A stretch of 64,000 bases of DNA, from positions 1 through 64,000 of the forward strand of contig VRUL01000010.1 in NCBI GenBank assembly GCA_019456145.1. The letters are read 5' to 3'. The stretch is from Planctomycetota bacterium. GTDB lineage: Bacteria > Planctomycetota > Phycisphaerae > Sedimentisphaerales > Anaerobacaceae. Below the pieces are notes generated by a model, which saw nothing but the letters and a program-made list of their open reading frames with translations, was not told the origin of the DNA and did not search any database. This document shows, piece by piece, positions 51,927-60,938 of this stretch. The translations under genes and the position numbers were made by a program. Position 1 is the stretch's first letter. Each line of letters opens with the position of its first letter.

Positions 51927-52012
51927 CCCTTACGGTTTTTTGTAGTATAATTTAAAAGTAGAGGATCGAAAAAGGGGCGGACTTTTACACTTCAACTTAA
52001 AAACTAATCAAT
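51927..52012 (+). promoter_or_regulatory. Upstream element of the pilin gene
   Basis: The TTACGGTTTTTTGTAG tract leads into TATAAT (51946-51951). It is followed by AAAAAGGGGCGGACTTTTACACTTC. The same pattern recurs in front of the 52941 gene, and more weakly in front of gspE. No consensus -35 is present, so an activator is possible. Confidence 0.55.
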
Positions 52013-52126
52013 AGTAAAGTCACTGATGAATTTTGTCGATTGAGAATGTGAGAAACGAGCGTTACCTGCGTTTGCAGGCACAAGGTTTGGTTTTTTGAAA
52101 CTTTAGTTTAGTAGGAGAAGACAAAG

Positions 52127-52549
52127 ATGGAAAAAAGAAAAGGTTTTACACTGATTGAGCTGATGGTCGTGATCTTCATCGTCGGCATCTTAGCTGCAGT
52201 GGCTATTCCGATCATGCGAGGCCGAATTGATTCAGCCAAGTGGTCGGAAGGCAAGGCGGCAGCCGGTAGTATCCGGACAGCAGCCCGCGCGTTTTGCGCA
52301 GAGAAGGGCTCCGCCTGGGGCGGCACCTGGGCAAACGTGACTTTGGGCGACTTGGGCTTTACTGTCGTAAGTGCAGCTGACGGTGACGACCTGGACGGCA
52401 AGTACTTCACTAATGAAGCTTATGCCGTCGCGTTTACTGGCTACGATACGTATACGATTACAGTAACCGCTGCCTCTTCACTGCGCACCGATAAACCAGC
52501 ATCGCCTGCAGTGATAACGCTGGATCAGGGCGGCACCTGGACACCGTAA
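52127..52549 (+). CDS. Type IV pilin / GspG-like major pseudopilin
   Basis: The protein has 140 residues. The prepilin leader is MEKRKG, cut before FTLIELMVVIFIVGILAAVAIPIMRG with Glu5 present. The helix and the beta-rich C-terminus suit a main pilin or GspG. Two cysteines form no obvious end-loop; CAEKG occurs near residue 65 only. AGTAGGAGAAG precedes the ATG. A strong terminator follows, so this abundant subunit has its own transcript. Confidence 0.92.
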   Translation: MEKRKGFTLIELMVVIFIVGILAAVAIPIMRGRIDSAKWSEGKAAAGSIRTAARAFCAEKGSAWGGTWANVTLGDLGFTVVSAADGDDLDGKYFTNEAYAVAFTGYDTYTITVTAASSLRTDKPASPAVITLDQGGTWTP

Positions 52550-52614
52550 GGTAGCTACGACCATTTTTTCACAACTACCGGTAATTGTGGAGTTTGGAAT
52601 AAAGCTAAATACGT

Positions 52615-52647
52615 GGGGGCCTTGTTGTTCAAGGCCCCCACTTTTCA
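52615..52647 (+). terminator. Intrinsic terminator after the pilin gene
   Basis: Stem GTGGGGGCCTTG, 5-base loop, CAAGGCCCCCAC, then TTTT: a 12-bp perfect stem. Confidence 0.93.
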
Positions 52648-52755
52648 TATAAAGAGGTTTTTCATAGAGGTCCGGTAACCGTTGCCTGTTTCCAAACCCA
52701 TTTACTATAAGGATTTGCATTTGCCCTGGATTCATAAATAAAGCGATAATTTTTG

Positions 52756-52845
52756 CCTCTTACGTTTTTTTAGAGTATACTTTAGTTAGTAAAGCAAAGC
52801 GTTAAGAAAGGGGGCAGGCTTTGACACTTATCTTTAAACTTCTTG
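52756..52845 (+). promoter_or_regulatory. Upstream element of the pilV-like gene
   Basis: TCTTACGTTTTTTTAGAG leads into TATACT (52776-52781), then AGAAAGGGGGCAGGCTTTGACACTT. It aligns with 51927-52012 along ~75 bases with few gaps. The rest of the gap 52550-52940 holds the pilin terminator only. Confidence 0.55.
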
Positions 52846-52940
52846 CTTATAAGTGAGAATACCGGAGCAATCGCTGTTTCTGTTAACAGCAATTTGGTTA
52901 AGAGGGAGCTTACTGGCTATTAGAAGTAGGGGGAAAAGTA

Positions 52941-53429
52941 ATGATGACCACTCAACGATCCAAACCTGCCGGTGGATTTACATTCACCGAGGTAATGGTC
53001 TCAATTCTGGTTATGACAGTTGCAGTGCTCGGCACGTCCGCCTATAGATATCATGCCACGCTTGATGTGCGTACCGCTGAGCAGAAAACAACCGGTGCCA
53101 GGTTAGGGTGCCTTCTTTCCGAAACCTGGCGCGGTGTAAACGATCCAAATACATTTGATCCGGCAAGCTATTTCGGAACAGAGCTGACGATTACATCTAT
53201 GATCTCCTCTGAGGGGCCGGGCACACCGTCAGGTTACACGGCATTGGGAACCTATAAAATTGCCGTTGATAATGCTGACTACCGCATCACTCTTTTTTGG
53301 AAGGACATCTCGACGGGTTTACGGGCCTTGAGCGTTGTTATATTTTGGGAATGGGACCCGCAAGTCGATTCAATGTACTCCCATCCAATTAGTAAGTCGT
53401 TCAAGCTTACAACGTACGTTGAAATTTAG
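52941..53429 (+). CDS. Minor pseudopilin, PilV/GspI-like
   Basis: The protein has 162 residues. The prepilin leader ends in GG, and FTFTEVMVSILVMTVAVLGTSAYRYHA follows, with Glu5. The order pilV-, pilW- and pilX-like in one run matches the minor-pilin operons that prime assembly and cap the filament. The 53450 gene starts 20 bp after its stop. Confidence 0.88.
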   Translation: MMTTQRSKPAGGFTFTEVMVSILVMTVAVLGTSAYRYHATLDVRTAEQKTTGARLGCLLSETWRGVNDPNTFDPASYFGTELTITSMISSEGPGTPSGYTALGTYKIAVDNADYRITLFWKDISTGLRALSVVIFWEWDPQVDSMYSHPISKSFKLTTYVEI

Positions 53430-53449
53430 TTTGAAAGGGGCGTTGGCAA

Positions 53450-53962
53450 ATGTCTAAGAATAAGAGAATGGTAAATCGTAAAGGTTTTACACTTATAGAG
53501 CTGACGATAGCGACGGGCCTTGCCAGTATCGTCATAGGTAGCGTCGGGGTCCTTGTGGTTGACAGTCAGCGTGGATGGAACAAAATGTACAACCGTACAT
53601 ACTCTGATGTTATAACCGATTCGCACGTAGCCAGAAGGACGTTTGACCGGGTTGTCCGCAATGCAAGCAACCAGGGCATTTCGCTCGCCGATGACAGCAG
53701 TTGGGTGGAGGTTTATTACTATGGAGATCCCAATTCAACAATCGTAGACCGTTACGCACGTTTCATTAGCTCTAACAGCCAGTTGCTTATTGAGGATGGC
53801 GTACTGGAACCCAGGCAAACATCGAGCACAGAAACTATCTGCGGGAATGTATCGAGCTGTGTATTCAAAACATTTGGCAGCTCGGTGCAAATGATATGTA
53901 CGCTCGACAATGGCTCAGAGAACACTACTATTGTGGCATCCGCTATCCCGCACAATCAATAA
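53450..53962 (+). CDS. Minor pseudopilin, PilW/GspJ-like
   Basis: The protein has 170 residues. Leader ending in RKG, then FTLIELTIATGLASIVIGSVGVLVV, with Glu5. The segment HVARRTFDRVVRNASNQGISL resembles GspJ/PilW proteins. The last codons (HNQ-TAA) recur as spacer sequence before the 55340 and 56655 genes. Confidence 0.87.
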   Translation: MSKNKRMVNRKGFTLIELTIATGLASIVIGSVGVLVVDSQRGWNKMYNRTYSDVITDSHVARRTFDRVVRNASNQGISLADDSSWVEVYYYGDPNSTIVDRYARFISSNSQLLIEDGVLEPRQTSSTETICGNVSSCVFKTFGSSVQMICTLDNGSENTTIVASAIPHNQ

Positions 53963-54003
53963 CAGAACGCACCCTTGATTTAAAAAGGGCAGAGAGGTCG
54001 AAA

Positions 54004-55251
54004 ATGAATAAAAAGCCGTTGCAATCCCAAACCAGCAGGGAGCGTGTCTCTTGTAGAAGTGGCGGCTTTGCGCTGGCCCTTATATTGTGTGCAGTCGTAA
54101 TTCTGTTTGTAATCGGTGCAGGAGTGCTGAAGTTCGGGCTGCACAGTCGTGGATTCTCTGTTCGAACATCATCTGACATGGTGGCCCGTTGCGCTGCCGA
54201 TGCGGGTATGACAAAGGCCCTGTATGAAATGAACGAAAAGCTGAAAGTTATACCCTGGGACGACAGTCTGCTGCCCGATGTAGTAGGTGAGATTCTGCCC
54301 AATAGTGATGCGACTTACAGCTACGCGGTTACAAGTAACTCGGGCGGCGGTTACTCTCTTGAATCAAAGGGCAAACACGGGCTTCGGGAAAAAGTAGTCA
54401 ACTGCTCTTTGTCGTTGCAGGGGCCGTTTGAGGCTGCTATTTTGGCCAGGCTCAACGTCATATTAAAAAGCGGGACGTTGGTCGATGGATACAACTCGGG
54501 CGACCCATGGGATACTAGGGTGGAAGTCCAGATTGGAACCATGAGTATCTTACCCGACAGCGTTGTTCTCAACTCCGGCGTAGTTGTCAACGGTAATATC
54601 GTGGTAGGTGTCGGCGGCGATGTGGAAACTGTTGTAAAAGACTTAGGCGCCAGCACGTACAGAATGTACGCTATGCTTAGTAATACTGAGCTTGAGCTTA
54701 TAACTCCACCGGAGGAGCTTGTCGATAAGGGTTCAGATCTTAAAGTGCAAGGTGCAACCCTCACTGTGGGGCCGACCGATAACGGCCAATATGGTGAGAT
54801 TGAGTTAAAAAAAGGCATCCAACCCGGATTGTTGGTAATAGACGGTGGAGATGTTGTGCTTTATATAACCGGAGATATCAGTCTTGGCCAAAGTTGCGAA
54901 ATAGTGATAAGGGATGGTTCAACTTTAGCCTTGTATCTGGACGGCGATATGAGTGCGTCTAATAACGCCGGTATCAATAACCAGAGTGTCCCGACAAGCT
55001 TTACACTTTACGGTACAAGCACAGGAGAACAATCTCTGATCCTGAAAGCCAAGAGTGAATCCTTTGGTGCAATTTACGCACCGAATGCAGATATTATTGT
55101 CATGGCCAGTGGTGATATCTATGGTGCCATAACGGGCAAAAGCGTTGAACTAAAGAGCGGAGGCAATTTCTACTACGATGAAGCGCTCAGAGAAGTCTCG
55201 ACCGATGATCAGGGCGTACACTTCGTAATAACAGGCTGGAGTGAGGAGTAA
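54004..55251 (+). CDS. PilX-like tandem paralogue 1
   Basis: The protein has about 415 residues. The ATG at 54004 begins MNKKPLQSQTSRERV. One membrane helix (GGFALALILCAVVILFVIGAGVL) with the PilX-type continuation (FSVRTSSDMVARCAADAGMTKALYEMN) is followed by a large region rich in beta strands and glycine. The repeat type VVLNSGVVVNGNIVVGVGGD and SFGAIYAPNADIIVMASGD suggests stacked short strands. The end has FYYDEALREV. It has no Glu5 prepilin motif, as in PilX. Probable pilus-tip or anchored surface protein. Confidence 0.8.
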   Translation: MNKKPLQSQTSRERVSCRSGGFALALILCAVVILFVIGAGVLKFGLHSRGFSVRTSSDMVARCAADAGMTKALYEMNEKLKVIPWDDSLLPDVVGEILPNSDATYSYAVTSNSGGGYSLESKGKHGLREKVVNCSLSLQGPFEAAILARLNVILKSGTLVDGYNSGDPWDTRVEVQIGTMSILPDSVVLNSGVVVNGNIVVGVGGDVETVVKDLGASTYRMYAMLSNTELELITPPEELVDKGSDLKVQGATLTVGPTDNGQYGEIELKKGIQPGLLVIDGGDVVLYITGDISLGQSCEIVIRDGSTLALYLDGDMSASNNAGINNQSVPTSFTLYGTSTGEQSLILKAKSESFGAIYAPNADIIVMASGDIYGAITGKSVELKSGGNFYYDEALREVSTDDQGVHFVITGWSEE

Positions 55252-55339
55252 GTAAAGCTCGCCTGGAAATTCTAACATCACATCCGCTGTGAGGCACAAT
55301 CAATAACAGAATGCGTTGTAAAGGATAGATAGGGCGAAA

Positions 55340-56563
55340 ATGAACAATAAGCCATTACAATCCAAAACGCATAGTGTGCGCATTCATCGTGGAAACCGCG
55401 GCTTCGCAATGCCCCTTATGTTGTGCGCGGTCGTGATAATGCTTGTAATGGGTGTGGGCGTGCTGAGCTTTGGCCAACATAGTCGCAGATTAGCGGTTAG
55501 CACGTCGTCCGGGATTGCAGCGCGGTGTGCAGCCGATACCGGGCTGACACAGGCCCTCTATGAAATGAACAAGAAGGTGAAAGTGCTACCCTGGAATAAC
55601 AGCAGCCTGCCCGAGTTAATAGATGAGCTTTTGCTCAATACCGATGCGACTTACAGCTATGCAGTTACCGGAGACCTGAGCAGCGGTCATTTTGTTGAAT
55701 CAACCGGCGAATATGGGCTGGAGGAAAAAACCGTGCGTTGCTCTTTGCCGCTGCAGGGACTTTTTGAGTATGCAATTTTCGGTGACGAATATGTAGAACT
55801 GAAGAATGGGGCCACGGTAGACTGGTACAATTACGATTTTGACGACAAAAATTTACAAATCGGGACTAATAGTATCATAGCGGAGTCTGTGGTTCTTAAG
55901 GACTGGGCAACTGTAAATGGTGATGTGGTAGTAGGTGTCGACGGAAATCCTGATACGGTTATCATCAACACGGGGGCGACCGTCACAGGCAGGACTTATG
56001 CTATGACCGTGGAACAGGAGCTGCCACTAATAACAGTGCCGTCGTGGCTGGAGTCACTGCCTTCCGGGGGAACTATAAACGATAATATAACAATAAGCAG
56101 CTCGGCAAAATATGATAAAATTGACCTCATAAACAGCAAAATAATTACAATTGACGGGGAAGTCAGCCTTTACATTATTGGCGACATAATCCTCAAAAAT
56201 TCCGCCGAGCTGCAGGTGGTCAATGGGGACGATATTTCTTTAACTCTGTATGTGGGGGGAAATATTGAAGTCAAGAATAGTGGTGTGATTAACAACCTGA
56301 ACACCGACCCGAAGAAACTGAAAATATATGGTCTTGACGGCTGCAAGAGTATCTATCTTAAGAACGGCAGCGATTTTTACGGAGCAATCTATGCTCCGAA
56401 TGCAGATGTAGTGATGATGAATTCCGGTGAAACGTTCGGAGCCATTATCGGCAAGAGTTTTGAACAAAAGAACTCTGCTGCCTTTAACTATGATGCGTCA
56501 CTGAGAGATGTAAATATAGATGATGAGGGTATACACTTCGTAATAACAAACTGGAGTGAGTAG
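55340..56563 (+). CDS. PilX-like tandem paralogue 2
   Basis: The protein has 407 residues and the same plan as paralogue 1: start MNNKPLQSKTHSVRI, helix GFAMPLMLCAVVIMLVMGVGVL, RCAADTGLTQALYEMN, and the C-terminal FGAIIGKSFEQKNSAAFNYDASLRDV. The 89-bp spacer before it is almost identical to that before paralogue 3 and contains CACAATCAATAACAGAATGC, derived from the end of the PilW-like gene. Confidence 0.8.
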   Translation: MNNKPLQSKTHSVRIHRGNRGFAMPLMLCAVVIMLVMGVGVLSFGQHSRRLAVSTSSGIAARCAADTGLTQALYEMNKKVKVLPWNNSSLPELIDELLLNTDATYSYAVTGDLSSGHFVESTGEYGLEEKTVRCSLPLQGLFEYAIFGDEYVELKNGATVDWYNYDFDDKNLQIGTNSIIAESVVLKDWATVNGDVVVGVDGNPDTVIINTGATVTGRTYAMTVEQELPLITVPSWLESLPSGGTINDNITISSSAKYDKIDLINSKIITIDGEVSLYIIGDIILKNSAELQVVNGDDISLTLYVGGNIEVKNSGVINNLNTDPKKLKIYGLDGCKSIYLKNGSDFYGAIYAPNADVVMMNSGETFGAIIGKSFEQKNSAAFNYDASLRDVNIDDEGIHFVITNWSE

Positions 56564-56654
56564 TAAGTAAAGCCCGCTTGGAAATTCTAACATCACATCC
56601 GCTGTGAGGCACAATCAACAACAGAATGCGTTGTAAAGGACAGATAGGGAGAAA

Positions 56655-57935
56655 ATGAACAATAAGCCATTACAATCCAAAACGAACGTATTGCACGTCC
56701 CTTGCAGAAGGGGCGGTTTTATGCTGGCTGCTATGATGTGCGCGGTCATCATTCTGCTTATAATCGGTGCCAGTGTGCTGAGCTTGGGGCTGCACGGTCG
56801 TAGATTCTCGGTTCGGACTTCGTCCGATATAGTAGCACGTTGCGCAGCCGATGCCGGGCTGACAAAGGCCATCTTTGAAATGAACGAGAAGCTGAAAGTT
56901 ATACCCTGGGACGATAGCCAGTTGCCCGAGGTAATAAATGAGACTTTGCCGAATACCGATGCGACTTACAGCTATGTGGTTACGGGAGATAACACTCTCG
57001 GTTATAACGTTGTATCAATCGGAAGTAGCGGCCAAGCTGCAAGAAAAGTCTCAGCAAACCTGGGAAGGAAGGAACTTTTCGATCATGCGGTTCTTACGAA
57101 AGGTCTGTTGTCACTGAAGCCCGGCACGACTGTCGATGGATACAACTCCCTGGACCCATTCGATACTGACGTAGACCTAAAGATTGCCTCCACCAGCGTT
57201 TTAGACGACCAGATAATCCTTCAACCCGGCGTAACCATAAATGGCGATATATTAGTGGGTGTCGGCGGCGATCCGGCCACGATTATAAACGACCAGGGCG
57301 CCACGACGGGGGACAGGTCCGCTATGATGGTAGAACCTCCATTGGATGATGTCATTACACCGGTACTCCCGGATATGGGTACCGACATTTACGTCAAGGG
57401 TGATACGCTAACGATTGGTCCTGCTGACAGTGGCATATATACCTCTATCGAGGTGGCGCAAAAGTCGGAGGGGACCGGGGAAGAAGAGGTCATAACTCCA
57501 GGAGTAGTAGTAGTTGACGGTGGAGAAACTGTGCTCCATGTAACCGGTGACATCTGGCTCAAGGCGTTGTGCAAGATTAATATAATGGACGGTTCGTCTT
57601 TGATCCTTTATGTAGATGGAGATATCGCCTGCGGTGCTGGCAGCGATATCGGTTACCAGGGCGCCCCGGAGCAGCCTCAGCACTTACAAATTTACTCTAC
57701 AAATACGGGCGATTACGAGCAGACCTTCGATATCATGGCCGGCAGTCATTTCTCAGGCGTTATCTACGCCCCATATACGGATGTGAGTATTTATGCCGAG
57801 GGAGATGTGTATGGGTCTTTCATTACAAATTCTTTTGATTTCAAGGCTCTTGGCAATCTGTACTACGATGATGCGCTAAGAGATATCACTATGTTGAACT
57901 CGCGCTTCATCGTTGATAGATGGCTGGAGGAATAA
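56655..57935 (+). CDS. PilX-like tandem paralogue 3
   Basis: The protein has 426 residues. Start MNNKPLQSKTNVLHV, helix GGFMLAAMMCAVIILLIIGASVL, RCAADAGLTKAIFEMN. Its beta region is more divergent (VILQPGVTINGDILVGVGGD, HFSGVIYAPYTDVSIYAEGD), and the end reads LYYDDALRDITMLN. Its N-terminal half is closest to paralogue 1 while the start and spacer match paralogue 2, which suggests gene conversion. Confidence 0.8.
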   Translation: MNNKPLQSKTNVLHVPCRRGGFMLAAMMCAVIILLIIGASVLSLGLHGRRFSVRTSSDIVARCAADAGLTKAIFEMNEKLKVIPWDDSQLPEVINETLPNTDATYSYVVTGDNTLGYNVVSIGSSGQAARKVSANLGRKELFDHAVLTKGLLSLKPGTTVDGYNSLDPFDTDVDLKIASTSVLDDQIILQPGVTINGDILVGVGGDPATIINDQGATTGDRSAMMVEPPLDDVITPVLPDMGTDIYVKGDTLTIGPADSGIYTSIEVAQKSEGTGEEEVITPGVVVVDGGETVLHVTGDIWLKALCKINIMDGSSLILYVDGDIACGAGSDIGYQGAPEQPQHLQIYSTNTGDYEQTFDIMAGSHFSGVIYAPYTDVSIYAEGDVYGSFITNSFDFKALGNLYYDDALRDITMLNSRFIVDRWLEE

Positions 57936-57947
57936 AAGGCTTTACTA

Positions 57948-58067
57948 ATGGGCAAAACAGTTATTCAATTTAAGGCAGCTACCTTTACATATGATCCGTC
58001 ATTGAGAGATGTAAGGGTAGAAGATGAGGGAGTGCGGTTCATAGTAACAAAATGGCGCGAGGAGTAG
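57948..58067 (+). pseudogene. 3' remnant of a fifth PilX-like paralogue
   Basis: A 39-codon frame reads FKAATFTYDPSLRDVRVEDE and GVRFIVTKWREE, matching the last ~33 residues of the paralogues (compare FNYDASLRDVNIDDEGIHFV). Everything upstream is missing. It is a decayed copy, or the scar of a recombination that deleted a gene between paralogues 3 and 4. Confidence 0.8.
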
Positions 58068-58178
58068 ATGCTCGAAGCTCGAAGTCCGACTCTCGCGGTG
58101 TCTATTTTAGAACCAATAGTCATATCCGCCGATAACGCCGGTGTGCCGGCAAAAACTTAACTTAATGGGGAGGTTAAA

Positions 58179-59402
58179 ATGCAGAAGTCACTACAAACCA
58201 AAAGAGGGGGCTTTGCACTGGCCCTTGTATTGTTTGCGGTCGTACTACTGCTTGTAATCGGCGTGGGTGTCTTGAATCTGGGTATGCACGGTCGTGCATT
58301 TTCGGTTCGAACTTCGTCTGAGCTTGTAGCGAGGAGCGCTGCCGATGCGGGCCTGACAAAGGCTTTGCTTGAAATGAACCAGCAGTTGGAAGCCAAAACC
58401 TGGAATGATAACAGCCTGCCATCTGCAACAGATGAGATGCTGCCAAATTGTGATTCATCTTTTAGCTATAACGTTGTAAAAACAACAACACCAGACGGTA
58501 ATGATCTTTATACCCTTGAATGTACCGGCAACAGCAGCCGGTTCAATAAAACGGTCAACTGCACTCTGGAATTGAAGGGAATATTTGAGTATGCAATCTT
58601 CGCATTAGGCGATATAACGCTGAAAAACGGCACTATGATTACCGCCTACAACCAGGGCGCCGATGATACGCCTATGCAAGTCGGCACCGACAGCACCGAA
58701 GATGGGGCCATTACAGCGAAATTAGGAGTCACAATAGAAGGTGATATAGTCGTAGGTGTCGACGGAGATCCGGACACTGTTATCGACAATGCAACCGAAG
58801 CGACCATCACAGGCCAAATTTATCCATCGCTTGTGAAAAATAAGACTCCCAACATCAACGTGCCGAATAGCCTGCTGAATATGGCTTCCAGCGGCGTTAT
58901 AACCAACTCTATAACAATAAACACTATGACAAAGTATGACAGTGTCTTCCTTACCGGCGTTGGTGATCCGAATAAAACCGACATAATTACAATTGATGGA
59001 AATGTTAAGATTTATGTTCTCGGCGATTTAAGACTCGGTAATAATGATGAACTGAAGATATTAGCTGATGCCTCGCTGACCATATATTTAGGGGGAAATC
59101 TTTACATTGACAACGGCGGCGCTGTAAACAACCTGACGATGGATCCAAGACAATTGAAGATATACGGGCTTGATACCTGTACACTTATCGATTTTAAGAA
59201 CAGTGGAACATTTTATGGAGCAATTTATGCTCCGAACGCAGATATACGCCTCCATAACGGCGTTACAGTGTATGGGGCTATGGTAGGCAAAAGCTTTACT
59301 CAGGATGTCAATGCCAACTTTTACTATGATATGTCACTTCGAGAAGTAGCAGCAAGTGATATAGGTGTGCACATGGTGATAAAGCGATGGAGCGAACAGT
59401 GA
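58179..59402 (+). CDS. PilX-like tandem paralogue 4
   Basis: The protein has 407 residues. The N-terminus MQKSLQTKRGGFALALVLFAV is shorter before the helix than in the other copies. RSAADAGLTKALLEMN lacks the first Cys of RCAADAG. The C-terminal half (FKNSGTFYGAIYAPNADIRL, GKSFTQDVNANFYYDMSLREV) is close to paralogue 2. GGGGAGGTTAAA precedes the ATG. A terminator follows at 59469. Confidence 0.8.
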   Translation: MQKSLQTKRGGFALALVLFAVVLLLVIGVGVLNLGMHGRAFSVRTSSELVARSAADAGLTKALLEMNQQLEAKTWNDNSLPSATDEMLPNCDSSFSYNVVKTTTPDGNDLYTLECTGNSSRFNKTVNCTLELKGIFEYAIFALGDITLKNGTMITAYNQGADDTPMQVGTDSTEDGAITAKLGVTIEGDIVVGVDGDPDTVIDNATEATITGQIYPSLVKNKTPNINVPNSLLNMASSGVITNSITINTMTKYDSVFLTGVGDPNKTDIITIDGNVKIYVLGDLRLGNNDELKILADASLTIYLGGNLYIDNGGAVNNLTMDPRQLKIYGLDTCTLIDFKNSGTFYGAIYAPNADIRLHNGVTVYGAMVGKSFTQDVNANFYYDMSLREVAASDIGVHMVIKRWSEQ

Positions 59403-59468
59403 GTAGGGACGGTTTGCCAACCGCCCGTACTAAACGAATTCGGATATACAAATAAAGTTCAAGCCGAG

Positions 59469-59502
59469 CAGGCGGTCAATAAAGTATTGTCCGCCTGTTT
59501 TT
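59469..59502 (+). terminator. Intrinsic terminator after the minor-pilin run
   Basis: CAGGCGG-T-CAATA, loop AAG, TATTG-T-CCGCCTG, then five T residues. It separates the minor-pilin genes from pilM. Confidence 0.88.
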
Positions 59503-59872
59503 CGTTTGGCTCGGCCCTACGTCCTATAATTGACAAAAACATTTCTTAAATCCTCCACGATTGCTAAAAATTGTGCAGGCTTCAGTGCAAGTAGACCTCT
59601 CCAGATGTTTTAAATCTTTATCCACATCCGCAAGTCACAATTCTTATAGGACCACGGTGCATCAAGCCGGTCACACCCACTTCTCAAATCAATCTATTTT
59701 AATTTTATAATTTCTACGTAAAACAGGTGCATATTTGAGCCGATGAAGAAAAGCGTAACGCAGCAAACAGAAAGGCTAAAAGCTTTGAAATGTTCAATTA
59801 TTAAGCTTGTAAGCACAGTTTTCAGAAGCGAAATGGACAGCTTTTAGGTTCTATCTTCATCGTGGAGGCATT
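59503..59872. other. Leader region of the pilM operon
   Basis: With the terminator, the 470 bases from 59403 contain no gene I can support. The part after 59640 is AT-rich and must hold the pilM promoter (a TATAAT-like TTTATAATTT lies near 59706); no -35 box is convincing. Confidence 0.4.
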
Positions 59873-60937
59873 ATGGACTTTGGTTGGAAACGATCATTCA
59901 GGCTTGAGCTTGAGGAAAGAAAGGTCTTCGGTCTGGATATTGGCTCATCTTCGGTGAACGCGGTCCAATTAGAGAAAAAGAGCGACGACTGGGTAGTTAC
60001 AGCAGCCGGCAGGGTAAGAATTGCACCGAATCAAGAGGATGGCAGAGGGACAAATACTGTCAGCGCAATTGGCAAATGCTTTGAATCGATGGGTATTCGT
60101 ACTCAGATGGCCGTTTGCGGGGTGTCAGGTCCGGAAGTTGCGGTCCGTGATTTTATGTTTCATTCCCTGGCTCGTGACGAAGTAGAGCCGGCGGTCATGC
60201 TCGAAGCTGCGCAGGTCTGCCCCTTTAATGCCGACGATGTTACGGTTGATTACCAGTCGATATGTAGCGACAAAGACAGTACCAGAGGCATATTGGTGGC
60301 CGCTACTAAAAGGCTGATAAACCGAAGGAAGGACCTTGCAAAACAAGCCGCTGTGAACTGCGTCTTGATGGATGTGGACGGATTGGCACTTCTGAACTGT
60401 CTCAGTGAATGTGAAAAAGCCGTTGCTCAGCAAACAGCCGCTATTTTGAACATTGGCCACTCTTACACGACTTTAGCAATTATGGGCAGTCAGGGCGGGC
60501 TGGCCCTGCCTTTTATACGGGATGTGGCTTATTCCGGAAATGATATCACTAAGGCGATAGCTATCGCAAATGATATATCAAAAGAAGCCGTTGAAGAGGT
60601 CCTTTTCGGAGGCAAAAGCTCCACGGAGAAGCCAATTGTGTTCGAGAATGCTTTAGATCAAGCCTGTGAGAAATTGATTGTCGATGTTACTCAGACGCTG
60701 CGTTATTACACAGCACAGGAGAACTCAAATTTTGTTGAAAAAATATTTGTCTGCGGCGCTTTTGCTGCTGTGCCCGGTTTGGTTGAGTTACTTGGCACGC
60801 AGCTTCCAACCAAGATTGAATTGTGGAATCCGCTTGAAAAACTCGGCTGCGAGGCAGATCAGAAATGTAAATCAATTCTTCTCAAAGACGGTCATGCCAT
60901 GGCGGTAGCGGCCGGTCTTGCTATGAGGTCAATCTGA
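59873..60937 (+). CDS. pilM: Type IV pilus assembly ATPase-like protein PilM
   Basis: The protein has 354 residues. The actin-like fold has the phosphate-1 motif FGLDIGSSSVNAVQLEK at ~20, the AILNIGHSYTTLAIM phosphate-2 strand at ~190, and VFVCGAFAAVPGLVELL adenosine motif at ~310. PilM is cytoplasmic, binds ATP, and recruits PilN via its N-terminal tail. The pilN gene starts 2 bp after its stop. GTGGAGGCATT precedes the ATG. Confidence 0.93.
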   Translation: MDFGWKRSFRLELEERKVFGLDIGSSSVNAVQLEKKSDDWVVTAAGRVRIAPNQEDGRGTNTVSAIGKCFESMGIRTQMAVCGVSGPEVAVRDFMFHSLARDEVEPAVMLEAAQVCPFNADDVTVDYQSICSDKDSTRGILVAATKRLINRRKDLAKQAAVNCVLMDVDGLALLNCLSECEKAVAQQTAAILNIGHSYTTLAIMGSQGGLALPFIRDVAYSGNDITKAIAIANDISKEAVEEVLFGGKSSTEKPIVFENALDQACEKLIVDVTQTLRYYTAQENSNFVEKIFVCGAFAAVPGLVELLGTQLPTKIELWNPLEKLGCEADQKCKSILLKDGHAMAVAAGLAMRSI

Positions 60938-60938
60938 T

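Noticed and set aside
51900..52126. c-di-GMP (GEMM) riboswitch in front of the pilin gene
   Set aside because: The conserved GEMM core around GGGCAAACC and GACGCAAAGCC is absent; only a promoter-like shared element is seen.
53896..54004. Earlier start for PilX-like paralogue 1
   Set aside because: The extension overlaps the PilW-like gene and is not found in the other paralogues; the ATG at 54004 gives the shared MN(K/N)KPLQS start.
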